Part shown: in pieces, positions 1-7,794 of the stretch | How positions within the stretch are numbered: the stretch's first letter is position 1 | Layout: the number at the start of each line of letters is the position of its first letter | Source of the DNA: Pseudomonas baetica | GTDB taxonomy: Bacteria; Pseudomonadota; Gammaproteobacteria; Pseudomonadales; Pseudomonadaceae | Reading direction: 5' to 3' | NCBI RefSeq assembly: GCF_019733355.1 | Contig: NZ_JAIHLQ010000015.1 | Coordinates: 62,001 to 126,000 of the forward strand | Length of the DNA: 64,000 nucleotides | The notes under the pieces: model-generated | Seen by the model: only the letters and a program-made list of their open reading frames with translations | Database searches by the model: none | Told to the model about the DNA's origin: nothing | Translations under genes and position numbers: made by a program

Positions 1-818
1 CCGAACGCCTTGCGATCACGGGTGTAATCGAGCGTCCATTGCAGCGCAGCTTCAGCTGAGGCCAGGCCACCGATCGCCACGGTCAGACGTTCCTGCGGTA
101 GTTCCTGCATCAGATAAGCAAACCCTGCGCCGGCCTGACCCAGCAGGTTTTCTTTCGGCACACGCACGTCCTGAAAGAACAATTGCGACGTGTCCTGCGC
201 CTTCATTCCGACCTTCTCCAGGCGCTTGCCCTTGTCGAAACCTGGCGTGTTCGCCTCGACCAGAAACAGGCTGGTGCCTTTGGCGCCGGCCTTCGGATCG
301 GTCTTGGCGACAACGATAACCAGATCGGCAAGAAAGCCATTGGTGATGAATGTCTTGGAGCCGTTGATCACATACTCGTCACCGTCGAGCACGGCCGTGG
401 TCTTGACCCCTTGCAGGTCGGAACCGGCGCCCGGCTCAGTCATAGCGATAGCCGTGACCATCTCACCCGACACCAGTTTCGGCAGGTACTTGTGCTTCAG
501 CGCTTCGCTGCCGTAATGCAGGATATACGGCGCGACGATGTCCGAATGCAGTGAAAAACCGATCCCGGTCAGGCCCAACCTACCGACTTCTTCGATCACC
601 ACGGTGCTGTAAAGAAAGTCCGCCCCCAGCCCGCCGTATTCCTCAGGTAGATGCGAGCAGAGCATCCCAGCCTCCCCTGCCTTGTTCCACAGTTTGCGGT
701 CGATATAGCCCTGTTTCTCCCACTGCGCATGAAACGGCACCGCCTCTTTTTCGAGGAATGTTCGTACGCTGTCGCGGAACAATTCGTGCTCGGAGCTGAA
801 CAAGGTTCTGGGAATCAT
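1..818 (-). CDS. acyl-CoA dehydrogenase, 3' end cut by window
   Basis: The minus strand reads MIPRTLFSSEHELFRDSVRT from the ATG at 818 and stays open to the window edge (about 272 residues, so the C-terminal third is missing). It is a flavin-dependent acyl-CoA dehydrogenase, which introduces the alpha-beta double bond into an acyl-CoA. Visible family marks are the N-terminal helical domain, the segment AIAMTEPGAGSDLQG (the flavin and substrate-binding signature) and GSKTFITNG in the middle beta domain. The catalytic glutamate would lie beyond the edge. It diverges from the GATase1-AraC regulator at 965. The exact acyl chain specificity cannot be read from the sequence. Confidence 0.92.
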   Translation of the reverse strand, partial: MIPRTLFSSEHELFRDSVRTFLEKEAVPFHAQWEKQGYIDRKLWNKAGEAGMLCSHLPEEYGGLGADFLYSTVVIEEVGRLGLTGIGFSLHSDIVAPYILHYGSEALKHKYLPKLVSGEMVTAIAMTEPGAGSDLQGVKTTAVLDGDEYVINGSKTFITNGFLADLVIVVAKTDPKAGAKGTSLFLVEANTPGFDKGKRLEKVGMKAQDTSQLFFQDVRVPKENLLGQAGAGFAYLMQELPQERLTVAIGGLASAEAALQWTLDYTRDRKAF

Positions 819-964
819 GCGGCACCTTTCTTTGTTATTGGAGGGATACACCCTTCAGAGACTAAGCCTCCCCTCCGACACAGGACACTGGACACATCCG
901 ACAAAAAATAAGACGATCCAGCCGTCTGGTGACCACTTTCCCTTATAAAAACAAAAGTTGAATT

Positions 965-1960
965 ATGTCTAAGCAAGTCTCCACGCCCTTACGGCGCGTC
1001 AGCATCCTGGCGATCGACCAGGTTTTCGCCTTCACCCTCATGCAAGCCAAGGATTTTTTCCATGTGGCCAGCCTGCGCTACGGCAAACAATTGGGCCACG
1101 GCCTGACACCGGCGTTTGAAACGCGCCTGGTCAGCCCTGATGGCCAACCGGTGAAAAGCTTTAGCAATGTAGTCATGCCGGTGGATGGCGGTCTCGAAAA
1201 CACCGATATCATCATCCTCCCGGCGTTCTGGGACGATTTCGATACGCTGTGCAGCCGTTACCCACAAATCCTGCCTTGGTTGCGCGAACAACACGCTCGC
1301 GGCGCCGTGCTATGCGCCGAGGCCACAGGCGTGTTCTGGCTGGCCGAGGCGGGGCTGCTTAATGGCAAGGAAGCAACCACTTACTGGCGCTTCTTCAACG
1401 CCTTTGCCGAACGCTTCCCGCAGGTTCACCTCAATCAGGACAAGCACCTGACTGACGCCGACAATCTCTATTGCGCTGGCGGCACCACGTCGGCCTGCGA
1501 TCTCTACATCTATCTGATCGAGCGCTTCTGTGGCGCCAACGTGGCGCAAGCTGTGGCCCGCGACATTCTTTACGAGGTGCAGCGTAACTACTCGCCAGGG
1601 CGCATCGGTTTCGGCGGGCAAAAGCTGCATCAGGACGTGATCATTCTGCAAATTCAACACTGGCTCGAAGAACACTTCGCCGACAAGTTCCGCTTCGAAG
1701 ACGTGGCCCGCGAACACGGCATGAGCATCCGCAACTTCATGCGCCGCTTCCAGACCGCCACCGGTGACAAACCGCTGCATTACCTGCAACGGCTGCGCAT
1801 CGAAACGGCCAAGGGTTTACTGTCGGGCAGCCGCAAGAGCATCAAGACCATCAGTTATGAAGTCGGCTATGACGATGCGAGCTTCTTTGCGCGGTTATTC
1901 CGCCAGCACACCGAGCTGTCGCCGAACCAGTATCGGCAGCAGTTTCAGCAGGCTGCCTAA
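965..1960 (+). CDS. GlxA/FtrA-type AraC-family transcriptional regulator
   Basis: 331 residues. Residues 10-200 form a DJ-1/PfpI (class I glutamine amidotransferase-like) sensor domain, with the nucleophile-elbow-like GAVLCAEATG near residue 117. The C-terminal ~100 residues carry two helix-turn-helix motifs of the AraC/XylS type, ending in the usual signature (ISYEVGYDDASFFARLFRQH). Regulators of this build generally sense small nitrogenous metabolites; the ligand here is unknown. The ATG at 965 is preceded by an A-rich leader with only a weak Shine-Dalgarno. The divergent acyl-CoA dehydrogenase 146 bp away is a plausible target by position only. Confidence 0.9.
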   Translation: MSKQVSTPLRRVSILAIDQVFAFTLMQAKDFFHVASLRYGKQLGHGLTPAFETRLVSPDGQPVKSFSNVVMPVDGGLENTDIIILPAFWDDFDTLCSRYPQILPWLREQHARGAVLCAEATGVFWLAEAGLLNGKEATTYWRFFNAFAERFPQVHLNQDKHLTDADNLYCAGGTTSACDLYIYLIERFCGANVAQAVARDILYEVQRNYSPGRIGFGGQKLHQDVIILQIQHWLEEHFADKFRFEDVAREHGMSIRNFMRRFQTATGDKPLHYLQRLRIETAKGLLSGSRKSIKTISYEVGYDDASFFARLFRQHTELSPNQYRQQFQQAA

Positions 1961-1983
1961 CCCCCGAAGCATACAGAGATCCG

Positions 1984-2076
1984 CTGTGTGAGCGGGCTTG
2001 CTCGCGAAGGCGGCGCATCAGCCGACATCGCTGTTGAATGACACACCGCTTTCGCGAGAAAGCCCGCTCCCACAGG
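1984..2076. repeat. REP pair (inverted)
   Basis: Two inverted REP units, one reading GAGCGGGCTTGCTCGCGAAGG and the other CTTTCGCGAGAAAGCCCGCTCC, separated by about 40 bp. They lie between the convergent araC-type gene and zapE. The core matches the other REP copies in this window. Confidence 0.85.
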
Positions 2077-2113
2077 GGGATTGCTGTGAGTCCGAGAAGT
2101 CTTCAGCGCAAAT

Positions 2114-2144
2114 AAAAAGGGCCTGCATTGGCAGGCCCTTTTTT
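2114..2144. terminator. bidirectional rho-independent terminator
   Basis: A GGGCCTGC / GCAGGCCC stem with an ATTG loop is flanked by A-rich and T-rich runs, so it can work in both directions. It sits between the ends of the regulator at 1960 and zapE at 2160. Confidence 0.85.
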
Positions 2145-2159
2145 AATTGCCGAAGCTGT

Positions 2160-3254
2160 TCAAGGCTTGTGCGCCCGGGACAGGAATTCGTGGGATTGCA
2201 TTTCCAGAAGACGGCTCAGCGTGCGCTGGAACTCGAAATTCAGGCGTCCGCCGGTGTACAAGTCTTTCAACTCGACTTCGGCAGAAATGATCAGCTTCAC
2301 GTTGCGGTCGTAGAACTCGTCGACCATGTTGATGAAACGTCGAGCGATGTCATCGGTGGTGACGCTCATCTGCTCGACACCGCTGAGCAGCACGGCATGG
2401 AAGATCTTGCCCAGTTCGATGTAATCGTTCTGGCTACGCGGGCCGTCGCACAGTTCGCGGAAGTCGAACCAGGCCACGTCGTCACAGGTACGCAACGCGC
2501 GAATTTCACGATTTTCGATGATCAACACATCGTTCTCGACCGCAGCGGTGCATTCCGGCGTCAGTGCCTTGAAGCTTTTGCGCAGGCTTTCGTGAGCGGC
2601 TTCGTCGAGCGGATAGTGGAACAGTTCCGCTTGTTCGAGGTGACGCAGACGATAGTCGACGCCGCTGTCGACGTTGACGATCTCGGTGTTTTGCTTGATC
2701 AGCGCGATGGCTGGCAAGAAGCGCGCACGTTGCAGACCGTCCTTGTACAGGCCGTCCGGGACGATGTTTGAAGTCGCGACCAGGGTCACGCCATTCTTGA
2801 ACAGCTCTTCCATCAGCGTGCCGAGGATCATGGCGTCAGTGATATCGGAGACAAAGAACTCATCGAAGCAGATGACCCGCGATTCAGTCGAAAAACGCTT
2901 GGCTATGATGGTCAGCGGGTTTTTCTCACCGCCGAGGGTCTTCATCTCTTCATGCACACGCTTCATGAAACGGTGGAAGTGAGTGCGGGTCTTTTCCTTG
3001 AACGGCAGCGCTTCGAAGAAAGTGTCGACCAGGTAAGTCTTGCCGCGACCCACGCCGCCCCAGAAGTACAGACCCTTGACCGGCGTCTGATCCTTTTTGC
3101 CAAACAGTTTGCTCAGCAGCCCCGGCTTGTTCTGATCGGCGGCGATCAGATCCTCGTACAGGCGCTGCAAATGACGCACAGCAGTTTCCTGCGCGGCGTC
3201 ATGGAAGAAGTCCGGGCGTTTCAGATCAGCTTGGTATCGTTCTAGGGGCGTCAT
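2160..3254 (-). CDS. zapE: cell division protein ZapE (AFG1-like ATPase)
   Basis: 364 residues, the usual length. It is a P-loop ATPase of the AFG1/LACE1 family that acts on the Z ring during late division in Gammaproteobacteria. Walker A is GGVGRGKT (residues 66-73), followed by the FxFHxFM-type region (HFHRFMKRVH). Walker B is VICFDEFFVSD. The ATG at 3254 is the first good start and lies 91 bp after the trpS stop, with a terminator between them, so it probably has its own promoter. Confidence 0.93.
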   Translation of the reverse strand: MTPLERYQADLKRPDFFHDAAQETAVRHLQRLYEDLIAADQNKPGLLSKLFGKKDQTPVKGLYFWGGVGRGKTYLVDTFFEALPFKEKTRTHFHRFMKRVHEEMKTLGGEKNPLTIIAKRFSTESRVICFDEFFVSDITDAMILGTLMEELFKNGVTLVATSNIVPDGLYKDGLQRARFLPAIALIKQNTEIVNVDSGVDYRLRHLEQAELFHYPLDEAAHESLRKSFKALTPECTAAVENDVLIIENREIRALRTCDDVAWFDFRELCDGPRSQNDYIELGKIFHAVLLSGVEQMSVTTDDIARRFINMVDEFYDRNVKLIISAEVELKDLYTGGRLNFEFQRTLSRLLEMQSHEFLSRAHKP

Positions 3255-3273
3255 AATTCGTTAGCAAGGCAAC

Positions 3274-3305
3274 AAAAACGGGCCGTCACTGTAGCGACGG
3301 CCCGT
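3274..3305 (-). terminator. rho-independent terminator of trpS
   Basis: A perfect 10-bp stem (ACGGGCCGTC / GACGGCCCGT) with a short loop is followed on the minus strand by TTTTTGTT. It sits between the trpS stop at 3345 and the zapE start at 3254. Confidence 0.85.
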
Positions 3306-3344
3306 GGGAATGGCAATCAGCCCTTAGTCGGGCCGAGCCGCTGA

Positions 3345-4700
3345 TTATTCCTGAACAGGTGTCAAAGCGATGCGCAGGGCCTCGATAGCCGCATCCCGCG
3401 CTGCACTGTCAGCGAATGCAGGGCTGTCGCCAACGCACTCGCCTTCCAGCCACACGCTGAAGTTCAGGTCTTCGCTGCGCACATCCAGAGGCTGGCCAGA
3501 TTGCAGTTGCTTGGTCACCTGCCCTGCGGTTTTGCCATCGGCGAAGTTGCGCGACAGCAGCAGTTGCTCACCATCGGCGGCCAGCAGACGGAAACGGAAG
3601 CTGCCGTCGTCTTCACGGAAGCTGACGAATCGTGCGGCTTTCGCCGCTTTTTTCTTGGTGGTCGCTGCGACTTGAACCTGATTGACGAACGAACGCAGGC
3701 CGACGGCCTCACGCAGTTCGTTGAGGAACGGCGTGGCCACGGCACGGGCCTTTTTCGCGCCGATCTGCAGGATGTCTTCGAGATCCGCCGGACGCTCGAT
3801 CAGTTGGTGATAACGCTCGCGGGACTCGCCCAGTTCGTTGTCGAGCAACTGGAACAGACGATTCTTCGCCTCGCCCCAACCCAGACCACCGAGCAGTTCG
3901 CTGCGGAATTCTTCGGACTGCGCCGGGGTGGAGAACGCCTGGAAGAGGGTGAACAGGTGCGAGTTGTCCGGATCTTTCGCCTCGCCCGGCGCACGGGAGT
4001 CGGTGACGATCCGCGAGATCGCGTCCTTCATCTCTTTGGCGCTGGAGAACAACGGGATGGTGTTGTCGTAGCTCTTCGACATCTTGCGCCCGTCGAGGCC
4101 TGGCAACGTTGCCACGCTTTCCTCGATCAGCGCTTCGGGCATGGTGAAAAACTCTTTGCCCTGACCAAACAAATGGTTGAATCGCTGACCAATGTCACGA
4201 GCCATTTCTACGTGCTGGATCTGGTCGCGACCGACCGGCACCTTGTGCGCGTTGAACATCAGGATGTCTGCTGCCATGAGCACCGGATAGCTGTAAAGGC
4301 CCATGGTGATACCGGCATCCGGGTCTTCACCGGTTTCAACGTTCTTGTCCACCGAAGCCTTGTAGGCATGGGCGCGGTTAAGCAGGCCCTTGGCGGCAAC
4401 GCAGGTCAGCAGCCAGGTCAGCTCGGGGATTTCCGGGATGTCGGACTGGCGGTAGAAGGTCACGCGGTCGACATCGAGGCCACCGGCCAGCCAGGTCGCG
4501 GCGATTTCCAGACGCGAGCGCTGGATGCGCAGCGGGTCATCGCATTTGATCAGGGCGTGGTAGTCGGCCAGGAAGTAGAACGAATCGGCATTGCTGTCGC
4601 GACTGGCAAGGATTGCCGGGCGGATGGCGCCGGCGTAGTTGCCCAGGTGCGGCGTGCCGGTGGTGGTGATGCCGGTGAGGATGCGGGTACGGTTCGTCAT
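3345..4700 (-). CDS. trpS: tryptophanyl-tRNA synthetase with C-terminal DUF1508-like extension
   Basis: Charges tRNA-Trp with tryptophan. The start is taken as the ATG at 4700 (MTNRTRIL, 451 residues); an in-frame TTG at 4724 would add eight residues but has a weak context. The class I signature appears as TPHLGNY (16-22) and the second signature as KMSKS (206-210). Bacterial TrpS is usually about 330 residues. Here a Lys-rich linker (TKKKAAKAARF) leads into about 93 extra residues that look like two YegP/DUF1508-type repeats: REDDGSFRFRLLAADGEQLL and then SEDLNFSVWLEGE. The upstream hydrolase ends at 4725, so the two may be co-transcribed. Confidence 0.95.
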   Translation of the reverse strand: MTNRTRILTGITTTGTPHLGNYAGAIRPAILASRDSNADSFYFLADYHALIKCDDPLRIQRSRLEIAATWLAGGLDVDRVTFYRQSDIPEIPELTWLLTCVAAKGLLNRAHAYKASVDKNVETGEDPDAGITMGLYSYPVLMAADILMFNAHKVPVGRDQIQHVEMARDIGQRFNHLFGQGKEFFTMPEALIEESVATLPGLDGRKMSKSYDNTIPLFSSAKEMKDAISRIVTDSRAPGEAKDPDNSHLFTLFQAFSTPAQSEEFRSELLGGLGWGEAKNRLFQLLDNELGESRERYHQLIERPADLEDILQIGAKKARAVATPFLNELREAVGLRSFVNQVQVAATTKKKAAKAARFVSFREDDGSFRFRLLAADGEQLLLSRNFADGKTAGQVTKQLQSGQPLDVRSEDLNFSVWLEGECVGDSPAFADSAARDAAIEALRIALTPVQE

Positions 4701-4724
4701 GGGTAATCGCTTGTCAGACTGCAA

Positions 4725-5354
4725 TCAATTCGAGAGACGCGGCAGGATCAGATCCTTGAGATCGGTCAACTTGCCATGAAAAAAGTGTCCGCATTCTGCC
4801 ACTTTCAGCAGCTCATGGGGGCGCTGGAGTTTGTCGGACCAGTCGTAAACCAGTTGCGGATCGATCACTTCGTCGGTTTCCGGCTGGATCACGGTCAACT
4901 CGCCCTGCTGGGGCAGTTGATCCTGATCGCCCAGACGCATCACCGCCGGCGCGACCATGAACAGGTGCTTGAGTTGCTCGCCCTGCGCTTCAAGACGCCC
5001 GCCGAGACTTGCTGCAACAAATCCGCCGAAGGAGAAACCGAACAGGGTCAGCGGCAGATCCGGGTGCTTTTCCCGTAGCCACGCCGCGACAGCCTGGGCG
5101 TCGTCGACTTCACCGGTGCCCATGTCGTGCGCGCCTTCGCTGGCGCCGACGCCGCGATAGTTGAAGCGCAGGGTGATCAGCCCGGCGTCGCGCGCGGTGC
5201 GCTGCAGGGTCGAGACGACCTTATTGAGCATGGTGCCGCCCTGCACCGGGTTAGGATGGCAGATCAGCGCGATACCGCGCGGCTGCTCGTTATCCAGATA
5301 CAGAGACTCAAGTTGGCCGATTGGGCCATCAATCACTACGGGGGTTTCACGCAT
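4725..5354 (-). CDS. alpha/beta hydrolase, COG2945 family
   Basis: From the ATG at 5354 the product is 209 residues (MRETPVVIDGPIGQLESLYL), the family's usual size. A longer reading frame back to 5507 overlaps the divergent yhcB start and is rejected. The early segment CHPNPVQGGTMLNKVV, the nucleophile elbow GFSFGG (Ser), the acidic segment TDEVID and the late His in CGHFFHGK form a credible catalytic triad. No signal peptide is present, so it is probably a cytoplasmic serine hydrolase of unknown substrate. It lies 24 bp upstream of trpS on the same strand. Confidence 0.85.
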   Translation of the reverse strand: MRETPVVIDGPIGQLESLYLDNEQPRGIALICHPNPVQGGTMLNKVVSTLQRTARDAGLITLRFNYRGVGASEGAHDMGTGEVDDAQAVAAWLREKHPDLPLTLFGFSFGGFVAASLGGRLEAQGEQLKHLFMVAPAVMRLGDQDQLPQQGELTVIQPETDEVIDPQLVYDWSDKLQRPHELLKVAECGHFFHGKLTDLKDLILPRLSN

Positions 5355-5498
5355 CAGCAAGGAAGGAACTCCGTGACCTCGAGTCGGGTCGACTCGTCTA
5401 GCAAATTGTCTGTGCCAATCTATTGCGAGTGAATCGCGGTATACAGCGCAGGTTCGAGCCGTTAACGTAAAGCAAAGCCGTTTATAGAGGAAGGACTC

Positions 5499-5933
5499 GT
5501 GGAACACTCGCTCTTAGTTTGGTTGTTACCGACTCTTGCCCTGGTTGTGGGTGTCGCCATTGGATTCCTGATCGCGCGCGTTGCGCCGAACGCCGCGCCG
5601 AGCCGTACGCAGCGTCAACTGGATGATATCCAGGAGCGTTTCGACAGTTATCAAAACGAGGTGGTCACCCACTTCAACAGCACCGCGATGCTGGTGAAGA
5701 AGCTGACCCAGAGCTATCAGGAAGTGCAGGATCATCTCGCCGAGGGCGCCAATCGTCTGGCCCTGGACGAGCAGACCCGCCAGCGCCTGATCGCCGCCCT
5801 GCACGCTGACGCTGCGCAGGCACCGCGCGAACGCCTGACGCCACCGCGCGATCAGGAGCCTCCACGCGACTACGCACCGAAGACCCCGAACTCGCCGGGC
5901 ATGCTCGATGAGCAATATGGCCTGAAGAAATAA
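5499..5933 (+). CDS. yhcB: YhcB family inner-membrane protein (DUF1043)
   Basis: 144 residues from the GTG at 5499, which has a good AGGAAGG Shine-Dalgarno. One N-terminal transmembrane helix (LLVWLLPTLALVVGVAIGFL) is followed by a long coiled coil (about residues 35-100) with the YhcB hallmark RFDSYQNEVVTHF, then a disordered Pro/Arg-rich tail. The E. coli homologue links envelope growth and cell division. It diverges from the hydrolase and ends in its own terminator. Confidence 0.9.
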   Translation: MEHSLLVWLLPTLALVVGVAIGFLIARVAPNAAPSRTQRQLDDIQERFDSYQNEVVTHFNSTAMLVKKLTQSYQEVQDHLAEGANRLALDEQTRQRLIAALHADAAQAPRERLTPPRDQEPPRDYAPKTPNSPGMLDEQYGLKK

Positions 5934-5952
5934 TCAGCCTTCGCTGCAAACA

Positions 5953-5992
5953 AAAAGCCCCCGGACAACGCTGTTGTCCGGGGGCTTTTTTG
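5953..5992. terminator. strong rho-independent terminator
   Basis: The stem AAAAGCCCCCGGACAAC pairs with GTTGTCCGGGGGCTTTTTT (about 17 bp with only a GC loop). It ends yhcB and can act in both directions. Confidence 0.9.
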
Positions 5993-6043
5993 TATCTGAT
6001 GGTTCTGTGGTGCCGATTTGATCGCCATCGCGAGCAGGCCAGA

Positions 6044-6075
6044 CAAAAAATGCCCGATCACCAGGACCGGGCATT
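6044..6075 (-). terminator. terminator of OmpA-family gene
   Basis: An AATGCCCG / CGGGCATT stem is followed on the minus strand by a T run (ATTTTTTGTC). It lies 20 bp past the stop at 6095. Confidence 0.75.
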
Positions 6076-6094
6076 GCTTCACTCAAGCCTTCAC

Positions 6095-6829
6095 TTATGG
6101 ATACTGCTGAACCGTACCCGGCTGTTGCTGCTGACCACCATACTGCTGACCCGGGATCGCCTTCAGGTTGACTTCAACACGACGGTTCTGCGCGCGGCCA
6201 TTGACGTCGCCGTTGCTGGCAATCGGGTTATCCGGACCGGCGCCACGGGCAGACAGGTTGGCACCGCTGACACCTTGCGAGGTCAGATAGGTCGCCACGC
6301 TCTGCGCACGACGCTGGGACAGGTCCATGTTGTGCTGGCGGCTGCCGGTGCTGTCGGTGTAGCCGACGATTTCGATCTGGTTCTGGTTGAACTCTTTCAG
6401 CGAGTTGGCCAGATTGTTCAGCGGTTGGTAGAAGCTGGACGCGATGTTCGCCGAATCGGTCGCGAACGTGATGTTGCCCGGCATGATCAGCTTGATCTGA
6501 TCGCCCTGACGCTGCACCTCAACGCCAGTGTTGGCCATGCTGGCGCGTAGTTTCGCTTCCTGCTTGTCAGCGTAGTAACCGTAACCGGCCGCCGAAGCCC
6601 CCACTACCGCTGCACCGATCAAGGCGCCCTTGCCACGATTGTTGTGGTCGATAGCGGCACCGGCCAATGCACCGGCAAGTGCCCCGAGACCACCATACTT
6701 GGCGGTTTTGCTCATGCCTTGGGAGCCACCGTCGGCCTGGCCCTGATTGTCATAGGGGTTAGGCGAAGCACAGCCGGACAGCAAGGCCACGGCCGTGGCG
6801 ACAATAATCAAACGACGCTTGGTGAACAT
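6095..6829 (-). CDS. OmpA-family lipoprotein (YiaD-like)
   Basis: 244 residues with AGGAGC upstream of the ATG at 6829. The lipoprotein signal ends in the lipobox LLSGC (Cys19 or so). A glycine-zipper region follows (GGLGALAGALAGAAIDHNNR ... GALIGAAVVGASAAGYGYY). The C-terminal half is an OmpA peptidoglycan-binding domain: ITFATDSANI, IVGYTDSTGS, LSQRRAQSVATYL and the closing NRRVEV. It ends in a Gln-rich tail. It is predicted to sit in the outer membrane and bind peptidoglycan non-covalently. Confidence 0.93.
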   Translation of the reverse strand: MFTKRRLIIVATAVALLSGCASPNPYDNQGQADGGSQGMSKTAKYGGLGALAGALAGAAIDHNNRGKGALIGAAVVGASAAGYGYYADKQEAKLRASMANTGVEVQRQGDQIKLIMPGNITFATDSANIASSFYQPLNNLANSLKEFNQNQIEIVGYTDSTGSRQHNMDLSQRRAQSVATYLTSQGVSGANLSARGAGPDNPIASNGDVNGRAQNRRVEVNLKAIPGQQYGGQQQQPGTVQQYP

Positions 6830-6945
6830 GAAGAGCTCCTACGTTTCTGCATTCTATGGTGCAGCGGCCGTTTGGCAATGAACCTCTGCGGGCGTTTGAT
6901 CATGACTATGCGTAAAAATTCCGCCGCACACCCATTACAAATTAT

Positions 6946-7590
6946 TTACGCCCGCACGAAAGGATTTTCACGCATTTCATCACCCAGACGCGTATCCGGA
7001 CCATGCCCGGTAACGACCGTCGCGTCTTCATCCAGTGTGTAAAGCCGCTGCTTGATCGATCGCACGATGGTCGCCTGATCGCCGCCCCACAAATCCGTGC
7101 GCCCTACGCCGCGACGAAACAACGTGTCACCGGCAATTAACAGCTTAGCCTCGGAGAACCAAAAGCTCATGGAACCGGGTGTATGACCCGGCGTGTGCAA
7201 CGCCACACCGCAGCCACAGGCGAGTTCTTCATCGTCACTCAGCCAGCGATCCGGTGAGGGTACCGGGGTGTAAGGCACGCCGAACATCTGGCATTGCATC
7301 TCCAGGTTGTCCCACAGGAACTGGTCTTCCTTGTGCAGATGCAGGGTCGCGCCGGTTTTCTCCTTCATCTGCCCGGAGGCGAGGAAGTGATCGAGATGCG
7401 CGTGGGTGTGGATGATGCTGACCACCTTCAGACCGTGGGCATCGAGGCGCGCCATGATCAGGTCAGGATTGCCGCCCGGGTCGACGACGATGGCCTTTTT
7501 GCTGATCGGGTCGCCGATGATGGTGCAGTTGCACTGCAAAGGGCCAACAGGGAAGGTTTCGCGGATGAGCGCGAGGCTTGGCACGGTCAT
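6946..7590 (-). CDS. metallo-beta-lactamase-fold hydrolase (glyoxalase II-like)
   Basis: 214 residues from the ATG at 7590, with AGGATC six bases upstream; an upstream TTG at 7605 is less likely. The metal-binding motif THAHLDH is intact. The remaining ligands are HTPGHTPGS, GDTLF and TGHGPDT, as in the YcbL/glyoxalase II branch of the superfamily. It is a probable cytoplasmic thioester or related hydrolase; the substrate is not determined by the sequence. It diverges from the giant RTX gene. Confidence 0.9.
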   Translation of the reverse strand: MTVPSLALIRETFPVGPLQCNCTIIGDPISKKAIVVDPGGNPDLIMARLDAHGLKVVSIIHTHAHLDHFLASGQMKEKTGATLHLHKEDQFLWDNLEMQCQMFGVPYTPVPSPDRWLSDDEELACGCGVALHTPGHTPGSMSFWFSEAKLLIAGDTLFRRGVGRTDLWGGDQATIVRSIKQRLYTLDEDATVVTGHGPDTRLGDEMRENPFVRA

Positions 7591-7667
7591 GATGATCCTG
7601 GACAAACGGCAGTGGGCTTCGCTCAGGATTCTACTGCACGCGCCGATATAGATCGCCAGGTCATTAA

Positions 7668-7701
7668 ATTGGCGCCACTAATCAGAAAGTAGTGGCCCAA
7701 T
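7668..7701. promoter_or_regulatory. imperfect dyad upstream of RTX protease gene
   Basis: ATTGGCGCCACTA (7668-7680) and TAGTGGCCCAAT (7690-7701) form an inverted repeat with one bulged base around a 9-base loop. A TATAAA hexamer (7713-7718) just downstream could be a -10 box, which would put the dyad over the -35 position. This is inference from position; no regulator is assigned. Confidence 0.4.
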
Positions 7702-7794
7702 GATGTCAAATGTATAAATTCTGGTGCAAAATCGCCTTCTTTTTTGTAGCGGCCGCATTCAGGAAGGGCCGCAGACCTCATCCAGGAACGTCTC

